This document shows positions 34,922 to 43,628 of a stretch of 64,000 bases of DNA, piece after piece. Under the pieces are notes generated by a model. The model was not told the DNA's origin and made no database searches. It saw nothing but the letters and a program-made list of their open reading frames with translations. Every line of letters starts with the position of its first letter. Positions within the stretch are counted from its first letter, which is position 1. The stretch lies in NCBI RefSeq assembly GCF_030123105.1, contig NZ_CP126095.1:3162001-3226000 (forward strand), read 5' to 3'. Made by a program: the position numbers and the translations under genes. The DNA comes from Paenibacillus sp. G2S3 (GTDB lineage Bacteria > Bacillota > Bacilli > Paenibacillales > Paenibacillaceae).

Positions 34922-35451
34922 ACATCACCGTAACATTAACTGACAGCAAAACGAAGTTTATGATTAACAATCTCTATCCACTATACTTACATGATTTATC
35001 AGAGATATGGGGGAACCTTCCTAATCCATACGGGATATACGAGGATAATGAAACGCAGACACTGAATGAACAGAATAAAGTCTTCGACATATGGTGGGAG
35101 AAGCCGGGGATTTTATATCCTTATTTAATAAAAGAGGATGGAATTCCCGCTGGCTTTGCATTAGTTGCGACACCGCCCTATACACCAGCAGGTTGTGAAT
35201 TTTATTTAAATGAATTCTTTATTTTGCGGCCCTTCCGAGGTACGGGAATCGCTGAATTTGCGGCTAATGAGGTGTTTAATCTTCATATTGGAAAATGGGA
35301 GCTACAAACCAATCCCACAGCTACAAATAGGAGAGCCCAGCATTTTTGGAGAAAGACACTAAAAGAATATACTGGTAATAGCTTTCAAGAAGAATGTAAG
35401 AAGTCTTTTGATGATGAATTAAAGATGATTTTTAATTTTTGTAATGGATAA
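34918..35451 (+). CDS. GNAT-family N-acetyltransferase (second of a tandem pair)
   Basis: 177 residues. Acetyl-CoA loop RPFRGTGIAEFAA and AQHFWRKTLKEYTGNSF, matching its upstream neighbour. Translationally coupled by a four-base overlap. Followed at once by a T-box leader that is unrelated to it. Substrate unknown. Confidence 0.85.
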   Translation: MNITVTLTDSKTKFMINNLYPLYLHDLSEIWGNLPNPYGIYEDNETQTLNEQNKVFDIWWEKPGILYPYLIKEDGIPAGFALVATPPYTPAGCEFYLNEFFILRPFRGTGIAEFAANEVFNLHIGKWELQTNPTATNRRAQHFWRKTLKEYTGNSFQEECKKSFDDELKMIFNFCNG

Positions 35452-35469
35452 AGCTAATCAAAACAAATG

Positions 35470-35727
35470 CTTTGATGGAGAAAAGTAGTTCAATACCTCT
35501 TTACAGGGAGGAAACGCCGGAGATTGAGAGCGTTTCTAGAGAAAAGGGTTGATCGAAGTTCACTCCGGAGCAGTCCCTTGAAACCATTGTTGGCAAGTAG
35601 AGGTGTACCGGTTTTAACCGTTAAATATTTAAGTGAGAACATTTCTGTTTGTTGTACAGAATAGTTTTAATTTAGGGTGGTACCGCGGCTCCTCGTCCCT
35701 TTTCGGATGAGGGGTCTTTTTGTTTTC
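35470..35727 (+). promoter_or_regulatory. T-box riboswitch, probably phenylalanine-specific, with no gene behind it
   Basis: Canonical T-box leader. Stem I base GGAG (35477-35480) / CTCC (35563-35566), specifier-loop AGTA (35484-35487) opposite GAAGTTCAC, putative specifier TTC (35559-35561, Phe; GTT one base earlier is the alternative). AG-rich distal stem I elements at 35500-35540. T-box sequence AGGGTGGTACCGCGG at 35674-35688. Terminator stem CCTCGTCC (35691-35698) / GGATGAGG (35705-35712) and T5. After the terminator there are only about 80 bases before the 3' end of sleB, which lies on the opposite strand, so no synthetase or amino-acid gene is controlled. A promoter was not identified with confidence upstream. 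Confidence 0.9.
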
Positions 35728-35757
35728 ATTTAGAAGAAATATTTTTTATTGCAAAAA

Positions 35758-35791
35758 ATAGCGGGTCAACCTTAATGGTTGACCCGCTATT
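35758..35791. terminator. Strong bidirectional terminator after sleB
   Basis: Perfect stem of about 14 bp, with core GCGGGTCAACC (35761-35771) / GGTTGACCCGC (35777-35787). A-run before it and T-rich sequence around it end sleB from the minus strand and any T-box read-through from the plus strand. Confidence 0.85.
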
Positions 35792-35807
35792 ACATTTATT
35801 TGAAGCG

Positions 35808-36449
35808 TTAACTCGCAAATATATGCTTACCAATTTTTAAATTCTGAGGACGAGTCCAAATCCATGCACTAGTAGCTGTATCTGGATTGAAATAATAGAT
35901 TGAATTGTTTGTTGGGTCCCAACCTCGGACAGCATCAAGAGCAGCTAAATAGGCAGTCCGGTTTGGAGTAAGCCAATACTGGCCGTCAGATACGGCTGTA
36001 AATGCGCCTTTTTGAAATACAACGTCTTTTATGTTGTTTGGAAATTGACTAGATTGTATGCGATTCATAACAACAGCACCAACTGCGACTTGACCTTTAT
36101 AAGGCTCACCGCGCGATTCACTGTAGATTACTTTCGCCAAAATATCCATTTCCTCAATATTAAGCGTGTATTTTTTTAAAGCATTCCAAGTTTTTGTACC
36201 AGTAACTCCATCGGCACTTAATCCATAGGTCTTTTGAAATTTAGCAACGGCTGCTTTCGTTTGTGATCCATATACACCATCTAAAGGCTGAGTATAGTAA
36301 TCCAGAGTTTTTAATCGATACTGAAGATCCCACACATCTCCAGAAGAACTCCCTACGGTTAATACAGGAGCAGCACTAGCAGAGCCGATCATAGTAGCCA
36401 TACTTACCAGACCCAAAAGAAGCAACAAAGTGAATATTTTAGTCTTCAT
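35808..36449 (-). CDS. sleB: Spore cortex-lytic enzyme SleB-type cell wall hydrolase
   Basis: 213 residues. Signal peptide (1-26, ending ASA), a peptidoglycan-binding domain (about 32-90, VWDLQYRLKTLDYYTQPLDG then VAKFQKTYGLSADGVTG) and a Hydrolase_2 catalytic domain (about 100-213) with AKVIYSESRGEPYKGQVAV holding the catalytic Glu, and the closing TRPQNLKIGKHIF. SleB is a lytic transglycosylase that opens the spore cortex in germination. Shorter than Bacillus subtilis SleB (about 300) because the linker is short. No ypeB follows, so it may be a second SleB-like copy. Minus-strand RBS AAAGGAGG. Confidence 0.88.
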   Translation of the reverse strand: MKTKIFTLLLLLGLVSMATMIGSASAAPVLTVGSSSGDVWDLQYRLKTLDYYTQPLDGVYGSQTKAAVAKFQKTYGLSADGVTGTKTWNALKKYTLNIEEMDILAKVIYSESRGEPYKGQVAVGAVVMNRIQSSQFPNNIKDVVFQKGAFTAVSDGQYWLTPNRTAYLAALDAVRGWDPTNNSIYYFNPDTATSAWIWTRPQNLKIGKHIFAS

Positions 36450-36624
36450 TGTAGTAGCCTCCTTTCAGAAAACATTATAAATAACCTTCAATAACTGAGA
36501 CAACACTCATTTATTGGTAATCAGATTATCATTTTACATTTTCGAAAAGATTTCATTCGGTTTGTGATCTTATGAATTGGGTAAATTAATAGTCATAGGC
36601 ATATAAACTCCGGAGGTTTTATAT

Positions 36625-37158
36625 ATGAAAAAGCAATTATATCTATTCATAATCGCAGCCGCACTCACTCTAACCGCATGTGGTAATGATAATAGCTATG
36701 GTAATAAGATAATGGAAAATACCTCACACTCTAGTTCAAGCAATGTACCCGAAAATTTGAAGGTGGCAGAGAATCCTACTTTTAAAATAGGAAGTAAAGC
36801 CCTTATCCAAGCAGATCATATGGAAGGTATGAAGGGGGCTACAGCAACGATCGTTGGAGCTTTTGATACCACAGCGTATATCGTTTCTTATAGACCTACA
36901 ACAGGTGGATTTCCAGTTACAAATCATAAGTGGATTATTCATGAAGAAATCAAAAAAGCAGCCGATAAGCCCTATGAATCCGGCTCGGAAGTCGTGATGG
37001 AAGCTGACCATATGAAAGATATGAAAGGTGCAACGGCTCAAATTAACGCAGCGGAACAAACTACGGTATATATGATTGATTAAACACCTACTACGGGTGG
37101 AGATAAAGTGAAAAATCATAAATGGGTAACGGAAGATGAGCTTTCAGCAATAAAGTAG
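36625..37158 (+). pseudogene. ydhK: YdhK-type lipoprotein (DUF1541) interrupted by in-frame TAA
   Basis: Lipoprotein with signal peptide and lipobox LTAC (Cys at residue 19) and two DUF1541 repeats. Repeat 1 contains QADHMEGMKGATATI and SYRPTTGG; repeat 2 contains EADHMKDMKGATAQI and then VYMID-stop-TPTTGG. The TAA at 37081-37083 falls exactly where repeat 1 has Tyr, and the same frame continues with NHKWVTEDEL to TAG 37156-37158. So a Tyr codon has become TAA, removing the last 25 codons of a 177-residue protein. RBS CGGAGG. Role of YdhK in the family is not established; it is an exported, probably metal- or stress-related lipoprotein. Confidence 0.85.
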
Positions 37159-37197
37159 CCAATAGAAATATTAGCTCAAAAGTAATGAAAAATGATT

Positions 37198-37252
37198 AAG
37201 GTAGGGGCAGTCATGGACTTTGTTAAAGTTCTAGGCTGCTCCTACCTTTTTT
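37198..37252 (+). terminator. Rho-independent terminator after ydhK
   Basis: AAGGTAGGGGCAG ... CTGCTCCTACCTT with an inner GGACTT/AAAGTTC pairing and T6. Confidence 0.8.
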
Positions 37253-37353
37253 GATTGCTTCTTTTATTGGTAGAGAAGTGTTAAGATATCTTTATAAAGC
37301 ACCGATATACAAAATATACCATTTTTATTGATATTTTCTTAGAAGGTAGGAGC

Positions 37354-38349
37354 GTGATTGAAATGCCTAACTGGCAGGTGAAATTCGATGAAGAGATGCT
37401 TAAGCAAGCTGCACAACAGATTCAAGTCGATTGGACAACGATAAAGTATATTGGTGGTTTTGAAAATGTTGTCTATAGCTTTCCAAAAGATGATCATGAA
37501 TTTATTTTACGTGTAACTCATCAGTCTCATCAGGATCTGGAGATGGTTATCTCTGAACTTGACTTTATGGACCATCTTGCAAAGCATGGAGTGCAACTGG
37601 CTCCCCCCATTCCCTTTCAGGATGGCAGTTTGGTACAAACGCTAGTCAAAGATGAGGAAAAATTCATGATCTGTGTGATGAAGAAAGCACCAGGTGGTCA
37701 TGTTAATGCTTCCGATCCTTTTTGGGGAACGGAGCTTTTTGAGCAATGGGGTGAGGTAACAGGAAGAATGCATGCTTTAACTCTGAAATACGAGCGTCCG
37801 GAGACTGTTCTGGCAAGACCACATCAGGGTAAGCTAGAGTTTGACTTTGCTAACTTTGGCACTGTTGAACAACAGCTTTTTGAAAAGTTGCTTCAAATAA
37901 ATGATCGGATTAACCAGTTGCCGCGGAATCGAGAAGGCTATGGACTATGTCACCGTGATTTGCATTCGGGTAATTTTTTCGTTAATGAGGGGCAGATCAC
38001 TGTGTTTGATTTTGATGATTGCGGATACGACTATATGGTGCATGATATTGCAATTGCCGTTTATTACTCAACCATCTTTGGAGATCGGCGAAAACCGGAG
38101 GTAGAGCAGAGTAGAACTTCTAGTCTTGCGGCAACCATGCTGAGGTCATTTATGAAGGGGTATAATCGAGAGTATGCACTCGACAATAAGTGGCTAGAAG
38201 AGCTCCCACTCTTTATCGAGAAACGCCGACTGGAATTAGTGCTTTTGTTATTTCAAGATTTTTCGGAGTCACAGCGTGAGGAAAATAGAGTGTGGCTTGC
38301 CCGCAATATTCACGATGCTCTAAATGACAAAGCTTGTTTAGAGCTTTAA
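37354..38349 (+). CDS. APH-fold phosphotransferase (aminoglycoside/homoserine kinase-like)
   Basis: 331 residues of the aminoglycoside phosphotransferase (PF01636) kinase family. Brenner motif CHRDLHSGNFF with catalytic Asp, metal-binding VFDFDDCG, and N-lobe IGGFENVVYSF. Resembles the homoserine-kinase/Ser-Thr-kinase-like branch (RdoA/ThrB2 type) rather than true drug-modifying enzymes. GTG 37354 or ATG 37363 may be the start; both lie near AAGGTAGGAG. Overlaps the Nudix gene by one base. Substrate unknown. Confidence 0.82.
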   Translation: MIEMPNWQVKFDEEMLKQAAQQIQVDWTTIKYIGGFENVVYSFPKDDHEFILRVTHQSHQDLEMVISELDFMDHLAKHGVQLAPPIPFQDGSLVQTLVKDEEKFMICVMKKAPGGHVNASDPFWGTELFEQWGEVTGRMHALTLKYERPETVLARPHQGKLEFDFANFGTVEQQLFEKLLQINDRINQLPRNREGYGLCHRDLHSGNFFVNEGQITVFDFDDCGYDYMVHDIAIAVYYSTIFGDRRKPEVEQSRTSSLAATMLRSFMKGYNREYALDNKWLEELPLFIEKRRLELVLLLFQDFSESQREENRVWLARNIHDALNDKACLEL

Positions 38350-38828
38350 TGACGAAGGTAACCGATATGACACCCCCAAAACATATTCTTTCCGCCGCTA
38401 CCGTTGTTTTTAATGATCGGGGAGAGGTTTTATTAATAAAAGGCCCTCGCAGAGGATGGGAGATGCCAGGCGGTCAGGTCGAAGAAGGGGAGTCTCTTAA
38501 AGAGGCGGCGGTCAGGGAGGCCAAAGAAGAATCTGGCTTTGATATAGAGATTAACAAGTTCTGCGGCGTTTTTCAAAATGTGGATCGATCTATTTGCACT
38601 ACGTTATTTTTGGGTAAAGCTATCGGTGGTGAGCCTGCTACTAGTGCTGAAAGCTTGGAAGTGGGGTTTTTCCCGATAAAACAAGCATTGGATATGGTTA
38701 AATGGAAAAACCTCAGATTAAGGCTAGAGTATTGTCTAAATGATGCTATGCAACCTTTTTATGTAGAATTACGGGGCACCGAAGTTGAAGAAATTATTTT
38801 TAAATTAGAAAATCAGCAAACTTATTAG
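38349..38828 (+). CDS. Nudix hydrolase coupled to the APH-fold kinase
   Basis: 159 residues from ATG 38349 (TAATG overlap) or 153 from ATG 38367, which has GAAGGTA upstream. Nudix box GGQVEEGESLKEAAVREAKEE followed by SGFD, fully canonical. Coupling to a kinase gene suggests that both act on the same phosphorylated metabolite, but this is inference. Confidence 0.86.
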   Translation: MTKVTDMTPPKHILSAATVVFNDRGEVLLIKGPRRGWEMPGGQVEEGESLKEAAVREAKEESGFDIEINKFCGVFQNVDRSICTTLFLGKAIGGEPATSAESLEVGFFPIKQALDMVKWKNLRLRLEYCLNDAMQPFYVELRGTEVEEIIFKLENQQTY

Positions 38829-39015
38829 AGGTCCCCCTGCGTCGTAGCAAATGAAATATCTGAGTTAATGTAGGGAGCACAATGGACAAATGTTACGATC
38901 AACAAAGATTCATACTTTTTTTATTTTATAACATTTTCACTTGATTACAGAACTTTTCATACGTTTACAGCGTCTTACTTATGAACGATAAATCGACGGT
39001 AAGGACTGAAACATT

Positions 39016-41049
39016 ATGAAAGACAACACGAAGCTTTTCAGAAATAATATGAGGAGCCAGTCTTCTATACAATCTGTAGGCGGCAGGCGTTATGTGCCAG
39101 GAATTGATGGTCTAAGGGCTTTATCAGTACTTGCAGTGATCGCATATCATTTGAATCTGAATTGGGCTGAGGGTGGACTTCTCGGCGTTGGAATATTTTT
39201 TGTAATCTCCGGATATCTCATTACTGACCAAATCATTGGCCAGTGGGAGCGGCACCGAAGACTGAACCTTGTAGACTTTTGGGTTCGTAGGGCGCGGAGG
39301 CTGTTGCCTGCGATGGTTGTCATGCTTTTTGTGGTTGCCATATGGCTTTTAATTATAGAACCATCAAGATTGTTTGGGCTCAAGGGTGACTTTATGTCTT
39401 CCTTATTATATTTCAATAACTGGTGGCTAATATTTCATAATGTTTCCTACTTTGAAAGCTTTGGCCCAGCATCTCCTATCGGACATTTATGGTCGCTTTC
39501 TATTGAAGGACAGTTTTATATTCTATGGCCAATAGTTCTCATCATCGTGATGAAAATCGCTCGTCGGCGAGGTAAGCTTATTGCATGGATTATGGCTTGC
39601 GCAGCAGTCTCGGCTTTAGCCATGGCATTGATCTACGTACCGGGGACTGACCCAAGTAGAGTGTATTATGGAACGGATACCCGCTTATTTGCGCTTCTCA
39701 TTGGAGCAGCACTTGCAGTTGCTTGGCCAAGTCAGAAACTTAATGATAAGGTCTCAGAACCGGCTCGGCGTGTGCTTGATATTGTAGGGGGATTAGGACT
39801 CATTCTATTGTTGGTACTTTTTAATCAGGTTAATGAGTTCGATGATTTGCTTTACCGTGGTGGGTTTTTAGTGATTTCTTTGATTGCAGCTGTAGTTATT
39901 GCCGTACTCGCTCATCCTGCTAGCCGTCTGGGATCGTTCGTAGGCTGTAAACCTTTGCGTTGGATCGGGCTGCGATCATATAGCTTGTACATATGGCATT
40001 TTCCAGTCATTATTCTTAGCAGTCCGAATGTGAGTACTGAAGAAAGCAGCATGCTTCGGATCATCATTCAGGTAGCAGTAAGTTTTCTTCTAGCTGCATT
40101 ATCATATAAGTATGTGGAGGAGCCCATTCGTCGAGGTTCATTTAAAGAAACTTGGAAGAACATCAGTGTAAAACGAAGGGGTGGTCTTCGTCCAGGCTTC
40201 TTAATGGCTATTATTGCTGTGATCCTTATCCCAATCGCATGCAAAGGTTATTTGTTAAACGCTGGATCGGATACGTCTGCGATCGAATCGGCAGATATGC
40301 AGTATGAACAACAACAACTGCAACAGCAAGAACAACGACTGCAGCAGCAAGAACAACAAGATATGGGAAGAAAGAATGATCCCGCAGATCACAAAGCGAT
40401 AGACAAAAGTGTAACAGATAAATCATCATTACCAGCCTTGGCAACAGCTACAACTGAACCTGAAGTGAAAAAAGCTGATACTAAGGTGGGAACTACAAAT
40501 ACAGAAATGACAAAGCCTGAATCAGAAGTGAAAAAATCTGTTCCTGAAGAAAAGAAACCTGTGGCTGAGAAGAGTCAAGCTGGAACGGATGTTACGGCCA
40601 TTGGAGATTCTGTCATTTTGGATGCAGCACCATACCTTTCAGAGGAATTACCTGGCATTGTCATCGAGGGAAAGATCGGTCGGCAGATGGCGAAAGCTCA
40701 GGACGTAGTGGATCAGCTTAAAACTCAAGGCCGGCTGGGTAAAAAGGTTATAATCGAGCTTGGGACTAACGGATCCTTTAGTTCAAAGCAATTACGTAAT
40801 TTACTGGATTCATTAAGTGATGCTGAGCAGATTTATTTGGTCAATACACGGGTCCCAAGAAAATGGGAGAATAATGTGAATCACAATATTTCAAAAGTTT
40901 CCAGTGAATATAGTAATACGACCGTAGTAGACTGGTACTCTGCAAGTGAAGGAAAAGACGATTATTTCTACCAAGATGGTGTGCATCTTAAACCAGAGGG
41001 TTCCAAGTGTTACGCTTCACTTCTTGCGAAAGCTTTGGAAAGTGAGTGA
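39016..41049 (+). CDS. OatA-like membrane O-acyltransferase with C-terminal SGNH domain
   Basis: 677 residues. N-terminal acyltransferase-3 domain (about 25-375) with ten or so helices and the motifs GIDGLRALSVLAVIAYH (His), FFVISGYLIT, WVRRARRLLPA and HLWSLSIEGQFY. After a further helix (near 395) comes a low-complexity outer linker: a Gln/Glu-rich stretch (about 433-450) and Lys/Pro/Glu-rich sequence to about 525. The C-terminal SGNH hydrolase-like domain has TAIGDSVILDAAPYL (nucleophile Ser), IELGTNG and YQDGVHLKPEG (Asp-x-x-His). This matches peptidoglycan O-acetyltransferase OatA, which confers lysozyme resistance. RBS TAAGGA somewhat far from the ATG. Confidence 0.88.
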   Translation: MKDNTKLFRNNMRSQSSIQSVGGRRYVPGIDGLRALSVLAVIAYHLNLNWAEGGLLGVGIFFVISGYLITDQIIGQWERHRRLNLVDFWVRRARRLLPAMVVMLFVVAIWLLIIEPSRLFGLKGDFMSSLLYFNNWWLIFHNVSYFESFGPASPIGHLWSLSIEGQFYILWPIVLIIVMKIARRRGKLIAWIMACAAVSALAMALIYVPGTDPSRVYYGTDTRLFALLIGAALAVAWPSQKLNDKVSEPARRVLDIVGGLGLILLLVLFNQVNEFDDLLYRGGFLVISLIAAVVIAVLAHPASRLGSFVGCKPLRWIGLRSYSLYIWHFPVIILSSPNVSTEESSMLRIIIQVAVSFLLAALSYKYVEEPIRRGSFKETWKNISVKRRGGLRPGFLMAIIAVILIPIACKGYLLNAGSDTSAIESADMQYEQQQLQQQEQRLQQQEQQDMGRKNDPADHKAIDKSVTDKSSLPALATATTEPEVKKADTKVGTTNTEMTKPESEVKKSVPEEKKPVAEKSQAGTDVTAIGDSVILDAAPYLSEELPGIVIEGKIGRQMAKAQDVVDQLKTQGRLGKKVIIELGTNGSFSSKQLRNLLDSLSDAEQIYLVNTRVPRKWENNVNHNISKVSSEYSNTTVVDWYSASEGKDDYFYQDGVHLKPEGSKCYASLLAKALESE

Positions 41050-41092
41050 AAAATAATTGAATCTCCAAACTTTTTTGATATTATATTTTAAT

Positions 41093-41133
41093 AGACCGGC
41101 AAGAGATTTCTCTCTTTGCCGGTCTTGTTTTTG
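41093..41133 (+). terminator. Rho-independent terminator
   Basis: AGACCGGCAAGAGA (41093-41106) pairs with TCTCTTTGCCGGTCT (41111-41125) with one bulge, then TGTTTTT. Confidence 0.85.
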
Positions 41134-41166
41134 TAAACGACTGATCTTTGAAAAGCCATCTATTTT

Positions 41167-41754
41167 CTATCCGTAGATAAAATGCTCTACCGTAGCCACT
41201 GTCTTCGTAATGTCAGGATTAGAATTGTCGATCACCTTAACATTGGAACTTGGAAGAGGCCACGTAACACTACGGTTTCCAAATGCTTTACGGAATTCAT
41301 CCCAATGCTGGAACTTCCATTCATCTAATGGTGATTGTCTATCTAGAATCCGTTTTCGGTACAATTCCTCATTGGCTAGTTCGACTAAAACAACTTTGAC
41401 CTCAACATCTTGCAGGGAACGTCCGATTCGAGATAACTCACTGCTGATCCAGTCAGGGTTGGCAGCTTCTTTGGTAAATGGTCCAACTACAAATGCATCT
41501 ACATTCAGGCCAATATTGTCTAGTGCTGCGTCCATCGTAATCCGGTAGCCCAAATCACGGCATAATCTTTTGTAATCTGCGGAGTCTCTGTCAGCCGGGT
41601 CCAATCCGTGAAAGGTCATGATGGCGTCTGCCGCTGGTCGTAAGAGAATATCCATATCAAAGAAGGGTACTTTACGCCGGGAAGCGATCGCTTTAGCTAA
41701 TGTCGTTTTTCCTGCCCCAGCTGGCCCTAGAAAAAATACAAGTTTGTTCATCAT
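41167..41754 (-). CDS. P-loop kinase-like ATPase (shikimate/gluconate kinase fold)
   Basis: 195 residues. Walker A GPAGAGKTT at residues 10-18, Walker B-like DMDILLRPA, and a kinase lid-like stretch NEELYRKRILDRQSPLDEWK. It is of the AAA_33/shikimate-kinase-like small-molecule kinase type. RBS AAGGAGAG on the minus strand. Substrate unknown. Confidence 0.8.
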   Translation of the reverse strand: MMNKLVFFLGPAGAGKTTLAKAIASRRKVPFFDMDILLRPAADAIMTFHGLDPADRDSADYKRLCRDLGYRITMDAALDNIGLNVDAFVVGPFTKEAANPDWISSELSRIGRSLQDVEVKVVLVELANEELYRKRILDRQSPLDEWKFQHWDEFRKAFGNRSVTWPLPSSNVKVIDNSNPDITKTVATVEHFIYG

Positions 41755-41920
41755 TGTCTCTCCTTAGAACCTCATTTCATTGCTACAGTCTATCTCTAAA
41801 TATTATCATATAAAAGAAGATGAGTAATCGCCAGCGTAAAATCGTCATCTACCGTAGGTTTTGAGAACCTGAGATATTTCGTGTTACGGGCCATAATATG
41901 ATAATTTTTTTGCTTCTCCA

Positions 41921-41949
41921 TTGAGTTTTTGTGTAATCCTGCTTATAAT
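41921..41949 (+). promoter_or_regulatory. Sigma-A promoter of yfmM-type gene
   Basis: TTGAGT (41921-41926), 17-base spacer, TATAAT (41944-41949), 34 bases before the ATG at 41983. Unlike the paralogue at 1665 there is no leader ORF or attenuator. Confidence 0.7.
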
Positions 41950-41982
41950 ATAGCGAGAAAAATAAGAAAAAGGTGTCCATAA

Positions 41983-43539
41983 ATGAGCATATTAAATGTA
42001 GAAGGATTAAGTCATGGCTTTGGAGATCGTGCGATCTTCAAGGATGTTTCATTCCGTCTTCTAAAAGGCGAGCATATCGGATTATTCGGCGCTAACGGCG
42101 AGGGTAAATCCACTTTTATGAATATTGTTACAGGCAAGCTGCAACCAGACGAAGGTAAAGTTGAATGGTCCAAACGGGTGCGTGTCGGTTACCTGGATCA
42201 GCATGCAGTGTTGACCAAAGGCATGACCATTCAAGATGTACTCAGAGGCGCTTTTCAATACCTCTTTGATCTTGAGCAAGAGATGAATGATATGTACGGC
42301 AGAATGGGTGACGTGTCGCCTGAAGAGCTGGAAAAGCTGCTTGAAGAAGTTGGTACGATCCAAGATACGCTTACGAATCAAGATTTCTACATGATCGATG
42401 CGAAGATACAAGAAACCGCGCGCGGTCTTGGCATCACAGATATTGGATTGGATCGTGATGTAGCTGATCTTAGTGGTGGTCAGCGTACCAAAATCTTACT
42501 TGCGAAGCTGTTGCTTGAAAAACCAGATATTTTGCTCCTAGATGAGCCTACGAACTATCTGGATGAGCAGCATATTGAATGGCTGAGACGTTATCTTCAA
42601 GAGTATGATAATGCATTTATTCTGATCTCACATGATATGCCTTTCTTGAACAGCGTTATCAACCTGATCTACCATATGGAGAATCAAAAGCTGACCCGTT
42701 ATGTGGGTGATTATGAGCAATTCCAGCAGGTCTACGAAATGAGAAAACAACAGCTTGAATCTGCTTATAACCGTCAAAAACAAGAAATCGCAGAGCTGAA
42801 AGACTTCGTTGCGCGGAACAAAGCCAGCGTAGCTACTCGTAACATGGCGATGTCCAGACAGAAGAAGCTCGATAAGATGGAAATCATCGAGATTGCTAAA
42901 GAGAAGCCAAAACCACAGTTTAACTTTAAAGAAGGTAAAACTGCGGGCAAGATGATTTTTGAAGCAAAAGAATTGGTGATCGGTTACGACTCTCCGTTGT
43001 CCAGACCCCTTAATTTGTTGATGGAGCGTGGACAAAAGATCGCGTTGGTCGGTGCGAACGGGATCGGTAAAACCACCTTGCTACGCAGCATCTTAGGTGA
43101 AATCCAAGCATTGTCCGGTTCCGTAGAACGTGGATACCATCAAGAGATTGGATACTTTGAGCAAGAAATGAAAGAAGGCAATTACAAGACTTGTATCGAG
43201 GAGATCTGGGATACATTCCCATCCTTGTCACAATTCGAAGTACGTGCTGCCCTTGCCAAATGTGGACTGACCACGAAACATATCGAAAGTAAAATTGCTG
43301 TTCTAAGTGGTGGAGAAAAAGCTAAAGTGCGTCTATGTAAGCTCATTAACAGTGAGACCAACATTCTCGTATTGGATGAGCCGACGAACCACTTGGATAT
43401 CGATGCCAAAGATGAATTGAAACGTGCACTGAAAGCATATAAGGGAAGCATTCTCATGATCTCTCACGAACCGGAGTTCTATCAGGACATCGTGACCGAT
43501 ATCTGGAATTGCGAAGATTGGACAACAAAAGTATTCTAA
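41983..43539 (+). CDS. yfmM: ABC-F ribosome-associated ATPase, YfmM type
   Basis: 518 residues, the length of Bacillus subtilis YfmM, with two cassettes: Walker A GANGEGKST and GANGIGKTT, signatures LSGGQRTK and LSGGEKAK, Walker B LLLDEPTNYLD and LVLDEPTNHLD. Linker (about 240-315) rich in Lys/Glu/Gln. No membrane segment. Probable housekeeping translation factor acting at the ribosome E site. A divergent paralogue, linked to an exporter, is at 1665-3215. Own sigma-A promoter and terminator; monocistronic. Confidence 0.88.
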   Translation: MSILNVEGLSHGFGDRAIFKDVSFRLLKGEHIGLFGANGEGKSTFMNIVTGKLQPDEGKVEWSKRVRVGYLDQHAVLTKGMTIQDVLRGAFQYLFDLEQEMNDMYGRMGDVSPEELEKLLEEVGTIQDTLTNQDFYMIDAKIQETARGLGITDIGLDRDVADLSGGQRTKILLAKLLLEKPDILLLDEPTNYLDEQHIEWLRRYLQEYDNAFILISHDMPFLNSVINLIYHMENQKLTRYVGDYEQFQQVYEMRKQQLESAYNRQKQEIAELKDFVARNKASVATRNMAMSRQKKLDKMEIIEIAKEKPKPQFNFKEGKTAGKMIFEAKELVIGYDSPLSRPLNLLMERGQKIALVGANGIGKTTLLRSILGEIQALSGSVERGYHQEIGYFEQEMKEGNYKTCIEEIWDTFPSLSQFEVRAALAKCGLTTKHIESKIAVLSGGEKAKVRLCKLINSETNILVLDEPTNHLDIDAKDELKRALKAYKGSILMISHEPEFYQDIVTDIWNCEDWTTKVF

Positions 43540-43559
43540 TAAGCAAATCTTTATTGAAC

Positions 43560-43607
43560 AAGCCTATGAGGTGTTAACGAATCTGTTACGCTCCATAGGC
43601 TTTTTTA
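43560..43607 (+). terminator. Rho-independent terminator
   Basis: AGCCTATGAG (43561-43570) pairs with CTCCATAGGCT (43591-43601) with one bulge, with inner GTTAAC/GTTAC pairing, then T6. Confidence 0.8.
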
Positions 43608-43628
43608 TGGATATTGGGGAGGGTCTAT

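Noticed and set aside
35470..35727. T-box as leader of the upstream GNAT genes or of ydhK
   Set aside because: GNAT genes are upstream of it; ydhK is about 900 bases away behind two terminators with sleB in between on the other strand.
4745..37083. TAA reassigned as a sense codon in this organism
   Set aside because: Most intact genes in the window end properly at TAA with terminators after them, so reassignment is not tenable; read-through or error remain.
40226..40444. Minus-strand frame over the Gln-rich linker
   Set aside because: Poly-Val product is the complement of the CAA/CAG run.
42628..43035. Minus-strand frame inside yfmM
   Set aside because: Shadow of the second cassette; no ribosome binding site or family match.
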